From Lunularia cruciata (Eukaryota; Streptophyta; Marchantiopsida; Lunulariales; Lunulariaceae), in contig OX419760.1 of the NCBI GenBank assembly GCA_948567375.1, forward strand, positions 38,936,001 through 39,000,000: a DNA stretch of 64,000 bases. Direction: 5' to 3'. A program made the translations under genes and the position numbers. The notes beneath the pieces are model-generated. The model was not told the origin of the DNA, did not search any database, and saw only the letters and a program-made list of their open reading frames with translations. Of this stretch, positions 45,340 through 57,314 are shown piece by piece; within the stretch, counting starts at the first letter, position 1, and every line of letters starts with the position of its first letter.

Positions 45340-46850
45340 TATCTAGCAAGCCATGAACTCATCTTTTAGCAAGGAATATGAACTTTCTATGAAAGATGAT
45401 CTTAACTCTCTTAAGAAGCATGGCACTTGGGAATTCATAAATCTTCCAAATGGTAGAAAGATGATTGATAATTAAGGAACTTTTTTGCAAAAAGCTTGCA
45501 AGTGATGGGACAATAGATAGATTCAAATCAAATATAAAACAAAGTGTTACTCTCAAGTGATAAAGTTTCATGTTTCATGGTAATCAATAACTTTGTATCG
45601 ATTACCATAAAATTTTTGCACCAATAGCTTGTCTTGCAAAAAATTTGCATATTTGTTGTTATTGTTGGTACACAAGAATGGAGTGCTTTGCAGCTTGATA
45701 TTGTTTTAGCTTATTTTAATGAAGAGTTGAAGGAGGAAACCATCTACATGAAGATTCTTGAGGGTTTAGATGTTCTATTTAAACACAAAAGCAAGGTACT
45801 TTGGCTATTGAAGACTCTATATGGTTTGAAGCAAGTTGGTAGAGGATGGAATGATCATCTTGACTCATCCCTCTTAGGTCTTGGTAGGCAAGGTTCATAG
45901 TTTGACCCTTGCTTCTACATGACACATGTGGATGATTTAGCTTTATTTCTCATTTTTTGTGTAGATGATGTGTTAATTAGAGGCAAGAATTTCAAGATTT
46001 TGTCACAAACAAGGAGGAGTTATAAGAACATTACAAGATGAAGGATCTTGGTTAACTGAGCAATTTCCCTGGCATAAATTTCTTACAAAATAAGGAGGCT
46101 ATCTCTCAACCAAGCCAAATACATTTCTAGAAAATTGGAGGAGTTTGGATGGAGAATGCAAAGGCAATTGCAGCATCAAATGCGAAGCGAGAGAACGCAT
46201 AGCGTTCTTCTGACGCTCTTCTGTCATCATTTTTGTCTTTCGGCCAGATACTTTGAAAAGTAGAGTGTATGTCGACCATCCAATCGCTGTCATTTCATTG
46301 AGCATCCATGCAATAATTATTGGACGTAGATGAAGTAAATCTTTATAAGAAGGCTATGTGCTCTCTACTATACCTAGAAAATGGTACAAGATATGACATC
46401 ATTTGCTTGTTAGCATTTTTCTCAATACATTGTGCATCCATCTCTTTTACATTGGTAAGGAGTAAAGAGAGTAAGTATGTCATTACTTGCAAGGGACAAT
46501 GGACTTGGTGTTGCGATATGGTGGAAAGCATGCAAATTTGCAACTTGTAGGACACCTTGATATGGATTTAGGGAGGTTGTAGAGAAACAATTTGTTCAAT
46601 TGGTGGTTTTGCATTCACAATGGCTAGATTGGTTCTCTTTCATCAACAACAGTATACTATACTATTGCATCTATAGTTGCAAAGGAGGCTATGTGGTTAC
46701 AAAAGGTACATAAGGATTATCGAGTGTAGTTCTTATATGTGAAGATGATAAGTCGTGTATTGCAATTGCTAAAATCCTACATATTGCGGCCATACCAAGC
46801 ATTATGATATTCAACATCATTTCATTAGGTAATGTGTAGAGAAATGAGAA
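45340..46850 (+). pseudogene. C4 reverse transcriptase and RNase H remains
   Basis: RT: SMKDDLNSLKKHGTWEFINL near 45390-45450, LQLDIVLAYFNEELKEETIY (45685 on), LLKTLYGLKQVGRGWNDHLD and the active site FCVDDVLIRGKN (45957-45992). RNase H: KKAMCSLLYLENGTRYDIIC (46345-46405), with later parts broken. About 140 bp near 46170-46310 do not fit the reading and may be a small insertion. Confidence 0.82.
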
Positions 46851-46970
46851 GTTGAGTTAAGATATTGTGCACAAAAGGATATGGAAGCAAATATTTGTAT
46901 GAATCCTCCTACATGAGCTAAATTTGTTGCTTGTAGAAATATGTTAGAGCTACTCCTTGGAAATGTGGAG

Positions 46971-47224
46971 TGTAGAATTAACCTATAAGTACAATACCAT
47001 TGCATGGATTCAAATGCTACTCATGTCTAGAGCACATTAAACCAATAAGCAATGCACTTTTGATTGAAAGAGAGTTATTTTCAGGCTATTTTCATCAGCA
47101 TGATGAAAATAGCATGTATTTGTTAGCCCTACCTCCCTCAAGTCAAAGGGTTGTGGGACTTACTTGTAGTTGTGTGTTATATAAGTACGCAACAAGGAAA
47201 TTTTTTTCTCAGATTTGCATAACA
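46971..47224 (+). repeat. 3' LTR of C4
   Basis: TGTAGAATTAACC to GCATAACA. Shorter than the 5' LTR by loss of the internal duplication and otherwise similar. Confidence 0.82.
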
Positions 47225-47338
47225 GAAATTGCAGGTAAAATATTTCACAGAGTTTAGATACAAATAAACAATAAACAAATATTTTTACTGAGATTTGCAT
47301 AAGAGAAATTGCAGGTAAAATATTTCACAGATTTTAGA
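47211..47338 (+). repeat. Direct repeat at the right edge of C4, 80-bp period
   Basis: AGATTTGCATAACAGAAATT at 47211 recurs as AGATTTGCATAAGAGAAATT at 47291; both continue with GCAGGTAAAATATTTCACAG. The first copy spans the last 14 bases of the C4 LTR and its flank. Confidence 0.75.
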
Positions 47339-49011
47339 GAGCAGTTCAAGTAAAGCATCCTTTACTGTCCTTATGTAAATCTGGTTTTGACATTCACATA
47401 TCATGCGGATGCTCCGACTTAGCAATGACGCCGAGAAATTTAACCCTTGACAAGTTTGACGTGCACGAATAAGGAACGGTTCAAAGTAGAAATAAACAGC
47501 TCGAAATATGAACGCTCGTCGTTCAAAATGTAAAACAAAATAAAAACCTGGAAATTTGATCACAGTATCATCATTGGCTACTTTGGAGCTCTCTGTGGCA
47601 TATTCGACATACCCTTGGTTCCCAGTTAGATAACCCTCAGTTAGCTGAAATTTCTATAATTTTCTCCCATTCGGGTCAATAATTTGAGTTGTGCGTAGGA
47701 GTCAGGTCCATCGATCGATTCACCGGCAAAAGATGCATTTCCATCCGGGAGATTCTAGGTGTCCCGGTCACTGTTGACGTTTGTTTGGAAGGAAACAACT
47801 CTGGTTCAGAATATTCGCGAAAAGCGTAAAAGATTTCATGGAAAGAGCCGGTGTAACGGGTCGTTGTCGGTGGTTTCATCCCTTCGACGGCGAGTAGGGA
47901 GGCTCCCTGTTGTGTTTGTGAGAACACCATGATTTTGCACTGTGAGAAGATAGCCAGGAGCGGGGAACCATGAAAGTGACGACAAGCTCACGGTGAAGCA
48001 AAAACAGGAGGTACGAATGTGATTGGGAGAGAGAGTGTGGATGGCGTGTGTGAGATCGCAGAAAGGCAGTGAAGTCCAGAATATATCCAGGAGGACTTGA
48101 ATTGCTGCTGGTCGAGAGAAATAGTCACAATGCAGACGACGACTGTCACCTCTGGATTTTGGGTCTCATTCGTCCATGTTGAACAGGGATTGAGATCAAG
48201 GGGAGCAGGAATTTCGATTTCAAGGGCCAAACCTGGAAGTGTTCAATGGGTCTCTCAGAGGACGGCTACGTCTGGGAGACGTGTCGTTACCTCTGGCATA
48301 GCTGGAATGGAAGGTGGGAGTCTCGCTTCTTTCAATTTGTGTTTAGAGTGTGGAATTCTGGGCTACTAAAACTTCGGGCGATGTACGATCTTCCAAATGT
48401 CGGAACGATTCTCTATGCCGTTTCCCTTGTAAGCAGTTGGAAGCATCTGCCTGAATTCGCTATTCTTTCTAATCGCTCTAATCCGTTTCGAACATGTCTC
48501 TAACCATCACTCGCGGAAAGAAGAACGGGTTTTAGTGAATTGCAAGGTTGTCGAAAAGTTGTTATTCCACATTAGATATGTTAGAAACTCAATCTCTCTG
48601 GTATGAACCTAGACTGCACCAAGTGTCCAGCTGGTTCAGTAAAATGGATAGACTTCGTTCACAACAGAGGTACAAGACAGAGTGATTAGTCTGTACATTC
48701 CTAGATTGCATGTGTTGTCAGCTGCTTCTCTTCGTCTGCATATCTCGTGTCGGTGTTAATGATTTTTCCTTGAGATGGTGAATATGATGTGGAACGACAG
48801 CTGCTGTAGTGCAATCCCTTTAATCAAGTCGCAGCAGTTTTTGTGAGCTTGTAACAAAAATGACGACTTCCGTCCTACCGAATGATTCATGTAACGGTTG
48901 AATCTGAACCGTTGGCTGAATGGTTGTGCATAATAACTGAATGAGGAATTGAGTGCCCCATAATCTGAAGATCTTGCTTGGTCAGAATTTTTAATAAACA
49001 TTTGAATGCAG
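47339..49011 (+). other. Region upstream of the methyltransferase exons
   Basis: Higher GC than the surrounding transposons and probably gene sequence, but the 5' exons could not be placed with confidence. Open frames exist on both strands: 48246-48503 plus begins with a true ATG (MGLSEDGYVWETCRYLWHSW) and meets a GTAAGC donor-like site at 48430, but its phase (0) does not match the first sure exon, which needs phase 1. On the minus strand 47930-47676 (MVFSQTQQGASLLAVEGMKP) is open and of unknown meaning. Confidence 0.4.
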
Positions 49012-50556
49012 GCACCACGGGCCGAGAAACGGAGGGGAAACAAGGAATTATAAATACTGAGTTATCATTGCCTACCAAAGCAGTCGACGACAAGTTGTTA
49101 GAGGTGGTCAATTCTTCAAGTGATCCTGTTCGCCAGGTACTAGTCTAGCATTGAAGGATATACTTATATATATGTTGGTCGAGGAAGCTCTCCTTCTGAA
49201 GGGCTTGCTGCAGAAGCTATTAACTCCTAATAGATTGTTCTTTTGACAGACGGAAGTGATACTAGACCATATCGATTAAATTGGCCATCACCCTCTGTCA
49301 TTTACGACATTGCGCCTGAACATACGTATGACGCAACCTTGAGAAAAATAACAGGTAGGCTCGGATTGTACCACAGGGATTTGCTCGCTAATTAGTGACA
49401 TCATTCTTGAAGTCTCTATTCCGTTCTTACTCAGTCACTTCTCATTTACCAGCTGCAGTGCAGGCATCATCTCGGGATTTCGTATGCAAATTCTAGTCGG
49501 CCGTTGTTGTTTCTTACTCTCGTGGATTGTGCAGCTTTTGGACTGAAATTTCCCAAGTCCTGTATGTTACAACATGTAGCACACGATTTCACTCAAGATG
49601 ATCAAGAAGATGAAGACTGGGGCCAAAAGCTCTCTAGAGTAGGGTACAGTGGAGAAAGACCCAGTGTGTGGGTCCTAGAGGTGAGTTCTCGCATAAGATT
49701 CGAGATTTAAGTTCTTATCACGCAAAATGGAGATTACTTGCCTTCTCTTAAGCATGTAAAGTCCGACACAAGTAGCTGTCTTTGATATATCTGACATTGT
49801 TGGATGTGACAGATGCCAAATGAGTTGTCAGATCGATGCCTTCAAAAGATACTGCCAGTTGCCAGCAGTCTTTTAATGAAGAGTTCAGTGTTCATGGGAG
49901 TAATTCCAGTGCCTTCATTCTCTACTTCTGAGGTGAATTTCTGATTGTTTTCTGGTTGCAACTCTTAATGGTATTGCCTTCTTTTGTTTGTGAATTTCGG
50001 TCATGAGTTGTGCATTTCAAAAATTTGATATTGAACAAGCTACATCAAAAGATAGCCTCTGAGTTTTATGTCCCTAGTCTGTAAGATTTCTCTGTATCCA
50101 GCCGAAGCAGCATCTAAGAATCTTAAGAACTTAGTTTTCACGGGATCAATTGCACCTGTCTTGTAGCGCAGGAGAAGTTCAAGACCTCCTTGAGGAAATT
50201 ATTTGCAAACAATGGTTTCTTTGTAGAATTTCAATTTCGAGGGGAGGCTACGACCAAACAAGCACAACCAGTTTTCCTCGAATTTATTGCTCGTCAACAG
50301 CGTCTTTCAGATGCTCAAGTAGGTGAAAAACTAGTTTGACACCTTAGATGTAAAATGTCCATTTTGCAGTTAGAATTCCAAGTTCATCACAGCGAAGGCA
50401 AGAATATTTGGTCACTTAGTTCTTCTATATCCTGTACTGATGCTTTATTTAACCATGCTGTACACATGCCCTTTTGAACAGGTTGAAATGGCGAGAATGC
50501 AAATGATGCAAGCCGAGGAATGTGGAGATGAAGATGGCTTCGAAGATGCCTGGTAG
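49012..50556 (+). CDS. Plant SAM-dependent methyltransferase (LCMT/PPM-like family), 3' six exons
   Basis: Exons 49012-49136, 49234-49354, 49535-49680, 49813-49932, 50172-50318 and 50482-50556 join in frame (about 242 residues plus stop); all introns are GT-AG. The product carries PTKAVDDKLLEVVNS, the SAM-binding block IVLLTDGSDTRPYRLNWP, VIYDIAPE with the acidic residue after strand 2, GYSGERPSVWVLE in the place of the motif-IV-like block, LFANNGFFVEFQF and an acidic C-terminus EECGDEDGFEDAW. This resembles the plant putative methyltransferase family related to leucine carboxyl methyltransferase and bacterial ML2640-like proteins; substrate unknown. The acceptor TAATAG before 49234 was chosen because it alone keeps the frame and the conserved LLTDG block. 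N-terminal exons (about 80-100 residues) were not found. Confidence 0.75.
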
Positions 50557-51838
50557 TGCCTACTTACTTGCAGAGATCGATGCTATTTCTCTTAACCATG
50601 AGGCTTCACTATCGATAGAGTAAGTGTCTCGTTCCTGGCGATAAAAGGATCTTAGCAAGGAAAGGGGACCATGGTTCGAGAGGTTCTGTAATACTTCGTT
50701 GCTGTATAAAGTTAATGTACTTGTTTGTTAGTGATGTGGTGCCTTAGTTCAGTTGACATCGTCGTCGCTCGTGTCGTTCAGAGAGCTTGGGTCTGCAGTG
50801 CACCGCCCCGCAGCGAATACAAAACAGAGAAGTCCATAACTTTTAGCTGAAACAGGGCATCTTCCAAAACTGAGTCCATAATCTAGGGCTAAGGAGTTCC
50901 CCGCCGCATCAAACATTACTCTATTGACTGTGTTTCCAAGCTTTCAGTAAGAGACTTGAGAATGACAGGCATTAAAATTCTACTCAGTTGTCCGGTCTTC
51001 ACATGGTGCTCGCCTGCATGAGAAACTGAACATGTTTTACAGGAAATTTGCTGATCAGCTGATGAGACCCCTCTCTATAGAACTCAATCAATTACTCATT
51101 TGGCTTTGTTGGGACGGTTTTAAGTCTAAGAAAAGGTTTATAACCCCAATATGAGAACTTGTGAGAACTCTTGTGTAAATTGTGGTGTTGATAACCGTAG
51201 ACATGAAGACCTACGGTTATCATGGATAAAGTTCAAAGTTCGTTAGTATGGAAGATGATCCTCGCCACCGTATAAAGCGGAAAACTGATATACTGTCAAG
51301 TTTAAGGTTGATATGCAATTCGAACATTAAGAGGCGTGTTTTGCTTCGTGGAGGTTCCATCGAATAATTTGTCTTCTAACGACATATCTTTCAAACTTGC
51401 TTGGTCATACTCTTCTTTGTTGAGACGATGTGAGATTTTCAACTTAAAGATCTCATCTCTCCCTTGGACGGCTTGATGGTGTCTTCCCATCCTTCATTTT
51501 TTCTACGCGGTCGTCCTTCCTACTTAAAGATCATACTTAAAGATCATGTAAAGACTAATTAGTCGATAGTCATGTTATAGCAGGGCAGGTATGTGACACG
51601 AAACATTCATAAATAGGAACAGCTCGTGACACAGGGAAGGGACGGGTTTTGATCAGTGACAAGCAAGGCAATCTATTATTCGCTGTGTGCACGTGCTCCT
51701 ATGGTTCTTATTGGTTCCCTTACTTTGCTGGATGTCTTCACTTTTGTTGAAAGTTGTCATGAAACTGATGCAAATCGGCATACCAATTACAAACACAAAG
51801 AAAACTAAAAGATACTTAAAGTTGGCGGACTTCTTCAT
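50557..51838 (+). other. 3' flank of the methyltransferase gene
   Basis: No protein domain or RNA gene recognised. Near 51480-51510 lies a stretch similar to the tandem repeat at 1357-1517 (CATCCTT, TTCTACGCGGTCG). The frame 51838-51653 on the minus strand is open but shows no domain beyond a short hydrophobic segment. Confidence 0.4.
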
Positions 51839-54800
51839 ATTGCAAATCTAGTCATATGACATGAGGAATACAAGCTAGTAATGGAACTAAACTAAGCTAG
51901 TACAAGTTCTAAACTAATGGAACTAAACCAAGCTAGTACAAATTCTAAACTAATGGAACACATGGTTGGGTTGCTTGGCCTTGCCTCTCTCCATTGTTGC
52001 TCTAGCACATAATGATGTTGGATAGTCATATCTTTGTTGCTTAAGCTTTCTTGACTATATTGCTAGCATATGGATGGAATGGAACTCTCATTGGAAAGGT
52101 AAGACCTATATACAAGCATTGGGTTCTCTAATATTAACTAGCATCACCATTTGTGTGCTATGTGCAAACTCAACTTGTATAGGATACAACACAAGCTATA
52201 CCAACCTTAACTATTACATGCAACATGTACTATCATTTGAAATGCAATTTCAACACTCCTACTCATTGAAAGAATGGTAGTATTCCAATAAAACTTCTAA
52301 ATTTACTACAGTTATCTCTTGGTAAAGCTTCTAAAAAATATTTGCAATTTCATTGTTGTGTTTATGTAGTTGAAACAAATCTTCTATTTCTCTTGTTGCT
52401 CTCTCACAGAATGGTATTGGATCTTCATTATCCTAGTTCTCTTGTGGAATTTTGGGTTGTATACTAGCTTGATAGTACTCTCTCATATTATGATATTGGA
52501 TCTTTATGTGCTTAGTTTTCTTGTGGAATTTTGGGTTGTACACTAGCTTTATAGCACTTTCATTGTCATTGTACATTGGAGTTGGACCATCTTGTACAAA
52601 ATGCAGGTCTTTGAGTGACCATATTGCTTCCTTGGCAGCTAAATATGATGTTATATATAACATCATGTAATGATGCATTATTGTTGATAACAAGTGATAA
52701 TGCATTTGTTGTTGTTGTTGGTTTCTCCAAACTAGAAGTCCACTTGGACTTTCTATTGCCTCATCACCAAAAAAATCAACATCGTATTACCTTGTTAGTG
52801 TATTAGTAGCACTTGTCCTCCAAAAAATTCCTAATCATAATTCAGAGTACCTTTGAGGTATTTGAAAAAACTCTTCATTACTTCTTTGTGTTAAGATGAA
52901 AGATTAAAACTAAAATTTACCACTATATTAAAATCATAAGCTATATAAGATCTTGCACCTATCATAATATACATTAAACATCCTTGTGCTTTTGTAGTGC
53001 ATTCTAATTGGTTCTCCCTCTTTTGCTTGTAATCTGACATTTGAATTTAAAGGAGGAGCAACTCCTTTTGCTTATAATAGGGCATTTGAATTTAGAGGAG
53101 TAGCAACTAGATATACATCTTCTCCAAGATTGAACATTTTTATAGTTGACTCTAGGTATCTTTCCAGAGTCAATCTAATTTTGAGATTTGCTTTGTCACA
53201 AAAGATATGAAATCCTACATAGCAATTTGCTTCTCCAAGTGTAACTTGGAACTCTATACCAAGGTGATCTAATATGATGATAATGTGAGATTTGTCTTTT
53301 GTACAAATCAATCCATCATATACAAGGATAGTGAGGATTATCCTAGGTCCATAATACACACAAGGATCAGAAAGTGATGATTGCATACCTCACTAAGAAG
53401 TAATCAAATTTCCAATTCCTAGTTCTTGAGGCTACTTCAAGTCATAAAAGCTCTTCTAAAATCTACAAACATTCTTCTCCTCTCCAACTTCTTTGTATCC
53501 TTGTGTCATTCCATGTGGATTTCCTTATGCAAATCTCCATTAATTTTTTTGTCTTGATATCAAATTGAGATAACAATGTCTTTTGTTGTGGTTAACAAAA
53601 GAACAGATTTGATAGAATCAAAGTTGACAATCAGAGCACATGCTTCCTCAAAATCATTTCATGCAAGTTGTGAATATTCCTTGGCTACAAGTCTAGCCTT
53701 GTGCCTTCATATGTTGCTTTTAGCATCAAGCTTGGTTCTATATATCCACTTATATTTTTTATCACTTTTTTCTCTTCTAGTAATGTTGTTAGCTTCTAAT
53801 TCTTGTTTTGCTTAAATGACTTGAGTTCCTTATTCATGGTCTTCATTCAAGGGATTGCACTACATCTTGGAAATGAACAAGATGTGTACCTACTCTTCCT
53901 CCTTCAATCTTAGCTACAACAATGCAAGTACAAAGGTCTTATTATGATCCCATTAATTAAGTTTGTGTGGTGGTTTTCTCATTCTCACTTTTGTGATTTT
54001 CTCCATCTTGAGTAGTTGAAGTAGAGTTGATTTGCAAATCCCATTCTTGATTGCACTTACTATCCTCTTGAATTGTACAAATTCCATCTATCAATCATGT
54101 GCTTTTACAAATATAGTTCTCATCTATTAGTCATGTGCTTTGAAGCTCTTCAATTAGTATACCAAACTTTGTTATCTAGATGTTCATTGATACTTGTGGT
54201 AGTGCTAGAGCTAGCAACAAATGCAATAATTTGTATCATTAGAGCATTGGCTTGACTTCTAGAATTAATTCATTGTTATATTTTCTTCTTGGGACGTTTT
54301 ATGCACCTTTGCATTCTCAAGCCCAATGCCCTTCTTTCTTCATTTGTTAGAACTTGTTCTCTTCTTAAATTGAGAAATATTGGTCTTCTCTTGAGTGTCA
54401 CCATCATATCTACCTCCAATACTTCTATCAACAACTAGAAAGGCTCTCTCTATTGAAGTTCCTTCTTTGTCTCTCCACTCTTAAGTCCCTTATTTGTCTT
54501 CTCCAAATCTGCTGGAACTTTCTTCCTTGAGCTGTCTTGCAGCAATTCTCTCAATGGTTTGTTGCTCCCTAGAGATATTATTCCATGGAATACAAGTTAG
54601 CAACAAATTATTCATAAAGAAGCGGGAATGAGGTTTTCCAATTTTTGTAGGTTAATCAATGGATGGAGAAGAAAATTGAATTGTATTCTTGTTGTTGAAA
54701 ACACTTGTGTAATCTAAGCAATCCTATTGAAAGAATGTGAGGAATGGCACATTTGGGAAGAGGAGTAGAAGCACATGCTAGTCCCAAGCAATAAAAAATT

Positions 54801-54850
54801 GGGCCTTGTAGTGATCTTTTCATATTTCTATCTTTGGAAGTTGAATCCAT
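51839..54850 (-). mobile_element. Ty1/copia remnant C5 without integrase
   Basis: Minus-strand order: zinc-knuckle region near 54400-54290, a protease-like SSSTTTSINEHLDNKVWYTN near 54240-54150, then directly RT from about 53820 and RNase H to 52433. The integrase that should separate protease and RT (over 1 kb) is missing; only about 200-300 bp lie between. LTR ends were not found. It abuts gypsy element D at about 54850. A 36-bp tandem duplication (AATGGAACTAAAC.AAGCTAG) lies at about 51880-51950. Confidence 0.75.
52433..53830 (-). pseudogene. C5 reverse transcriptase and RNase H
   Basis: RT starts with KSFKQNKN-type and ARLVAKEYSQLA blocks in shifting frames near 53820-53650. 53386-53072 is open with LSDPCVYYGP, TILVYDGLICTKDKSHIIII (active-site YVDD degraded to VYDG), LDHLGIEFQVTLGEANCYVG and TLERYLESTIKMFNLGE. 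RNase H 52705-52433: AKEAIWSLKDLHF, YNDNESAIKLVYNPKFHKKT and KHIKIQYHNMREYYQ. The last ~45 bp recur in tandem at 52434-52560. Confidence 0.82.
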
Positions 54851-54879
54851 ATCCTAATTGACACCCTAATCCATACCCA

Positions 54880-56427
54880 TCTTGGTCTAATTGACTAAGA
54901 GTGCATCCTATAGCTACATTAGAAGCATCAATGTAGAGGATGAAAGGCTTACTCCAATCAGGTTTAGCAAGAATTTGAGCTACAACAAGGGATTGCTTGA
55001 GCTCCTCAAAAGCTTTGAGAGCCTCCTTGTCCTCCAAAATCACCATGTAATCTACACCCTTCTTCATGTATGGTCAATGCATAAGCTTTGTTGGAAAATG
55101 AGAAGATGAACCTCCTATAGTATCCAACCATCCCCAAGAATTGGCGTAACTTTGTCAAGCTTGAAGGGAATGGAAGGTCTGAGATTTTCCTCACCTTCTC
55201 AGGATCAACTGCTATTCCATCCTTGGAGATGATGTGCCCCAAAAGTAGACCTTCTTCACATCCAAAAATGCACTTCTCTGGGTTGAGTGATGCATTTGCC
55301 TCATCCAAGCATTGCAAGACTTTGATTAGGTGCTCCTCCTTGCTCCCATAGACACAAAAGTCATCAATGAAGTCTCTCACAAATTTCCCAATGAAAGGTT
55401 CAAATACCTTGTTCATGAACCGTTGGAATGTGGCTGGAGCATTGCAAAGCCCAAAAGGCATGACCTTGAAAGCGTAAGTTCCCCAAGGTGTGGTGAACGT
55501 GGTGAGTTGTTGATGCTCTGGTGCAATCTTGATTTGGTTGTATCCACTATAACCATCTCCAAAACTGTACCTCTCATGACCTGCAACCTCCTCCAAGATC
55601 TCATCAATGAATGACAATGGGTAGTAGTCCTTCTTGGTAACAACATTGAGCTTCTTGTAATCCACACATACCCAAAGCTTGCCATTCTTTTTCTTCACAA
55701 TGACAATTGGAGACACCCATCCTGAATTCTCCACCTCAAAGATAAATCCAGCCTCCTTGAGCTTATCAATCACCTCTTTCACAACCAAAGATATTGGTGG
55801 GCTAATGCAACGTTGCTTTTGGCGGATTGGTCTTGCATGTGACTCCACCTCTATCTTGTGCTCCTCCAAGGTGACTTCCTTCAAATCCTTGTAACTAAAA
55901 GCAAACACATGGATAAACTTGCGGAAAATCTCCTCAAATCTCACCTTCTCCTCCTTGGTAACATTTGGACCATACTTGAGGGTAGATAACCTTCTCTCTA
56001 CCTCCTCAAGTGTCAATGGTGATTTATCTGGGTCCTTCAAAACCTCTGGCTTAGGTGCAAAACCCATAGCACACAAGGGATACACATCTGAATCAGATTC
56101 AGATTCATCCTCCTCCGTGGAAGTCTCCTCTTCTATGCTTGTGTCCAAACCTGAAGCTCCTTCTTCGGAATCTGATTCCCAATAATCAGAAGATGGTGTA
56201 TCTGAATGTGAAGTGATGGTGGTGTTAGTCACAGGAACTGTGGCTCTATGGTTTGATGGCCCAATCCTCAAGTACCCTTTGTGCCATTGATCAGTTGTGC
56301 GTGTTGCTCTCAACCATGGCCTCCCAAGAAGTAAGTCATAGCTCGAATCCTTCAAGACTTGGAAAGTCATGAGATTTTGAACTCCCATAACTGAAACTAC
56401 CACTTTACCATCACCCCTACTGGTCAA
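54880..56427 (-). pseudogene. D reverse transcriptase and RNase H start
   Basis: The 473-codon frame (56427-55006, beginning in frame without ATG) reads DLLLGRPWLRATRTTDQWHK after the protease, then a Ser/Glu/Asp-rich linker, then RT: EEHKIEVESHARPIRQKQRC, VKKKNGKLWVCVDYKKLN, DGYSGYNQIKIAPEHQQL, FKVMPFGLCNAPATFQRFMN, the active site VRDFIDDFCVYGS and LRQFLGMVGYYRRF. The catalytic pair Asp-Asp is intact. A frameshift near 55050 leads to the RNase H start (VAQILAKPDWSKPFILYIDA), which ends at the C5 junction. Confidence 0.93.
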
Positions 56428-57314
56428 ACTTGTTGCTTGTTTGCCATGCTTACCACAAATGTTGAAGGTCTTGAGGGTATCATACCCAACTTCTTCATCA
56501 ACCTTTCTGACATGGCATTTACTGCTGATCCTCCATCAACCAATGCATCCTTGATGTTGTGACCATTCACTCTCACATCAATCTTAGAGGCATATTCACA
56601 AGCCTCCCATGGTGTTGGCTTGGCATCCACCACCCCTATTGATACTGGAGCTTTTACCTTCTTCTTCCTCTTGCTCCTTGTAGAACTCAAACCACCTCTA
56701 AGCTCATTTCTCAAGGTAGGGTTCAAAGCAATCAATTGGCCCACTGTGATGTTAGCCTTGTGACTACCAACATCCTCCAACACATTGTAGTTCCATTGTT
56801 GCTTTGAGATCAAGAAGTCCTCCATCCCCAACTTTTTCCTTGGAGTCTTTGTTGTTGATGGTGTTGAGGTGCGAGTGCTCCTAGTAGACATAGGAGTATC
56901 CTTGCTTGGAGTAAATCCTTGAGAAGAGTGAACACCCTTTGCAAAACAAGCTCTCTTCTTCTCTTGTGCAAAAAGCTCCAAATTAAGACCCTTGGAGTTT
57001 GAGCACTCTCCCTTCTCATACTTGCTATCAATCACATCTATGGATGCTATCCCCTTACCTTTGTCTGGATTAGGAGCCACTTGGGTTTCACTACCTCCCT
57101 CTTTCCCTCTATTGGCTCCCTCATAACCCCTTCCTCCATGGTAAGTGGAATTTGGGCAATTCCTTTGGATATAGCCTCTTCCTCCACAACCAAAACAATT
57201 TCTATCATTGAAATTATTGGCTGGTTGGCCTCCTCTATATGGATAGTTTTCATAACTCCTAGGCCCTCTCCCTACATTCTGATCCACCTCTTTCTTCTCC
57301 CATAGTTGCACCAC
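56424..57314 (-). pseudogene. D gag C-terminus, zinc knuckle and protease
   Basis: In frame with the preceding gag but for one TAA at 57337-57339. NCFGCGGRGYIQRNCP is a zinc knuckle with the His changed to Tyr. The protease is at the C-terminal end: DALVDGGSAVNAMSERLMKK has the catalytic Asp-Gly-Gly-Ser. At about 56427 a one-base shift leads to the RT frame. Confidence 0.87.

Larger units (their letters stand above)
42048..47224 (+). mobile_element. Ty1/copia element C4
   Basis: LTRs at 42048-42408 and 46971-47224 both start TGTAGAATTA and end GATTTGCxTAACA. The primer site TGATATTAGAGC (42409-42420) is a variant of the tRNA-Met type and AAATGTGGAG precedes the 3' LTR. The order gag, pre-integrase, integrase, RT, RNase H is copia. 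The 3' LTR is about 107 bp shorter. Flanks AAATT and GAAAT do not give an exact 5-bp duplication. Numerous stops are present. Confidence 0.85.

Noticed and set aside
46190-46310. Possible tRNA or small RNA gene in a GC-richer patch inside C4
   Set aside because: No cloverleaf or A/B box pair could be drawn by eye; taken as a small insertion of unknown type.
47676-47930. Minus-strand frame starting MVFSQTQQGASLL as a possible gene
   Set aside because: Composition is plausible but there is no recognisable domain and no matching second exon; left as an unassigned frame.
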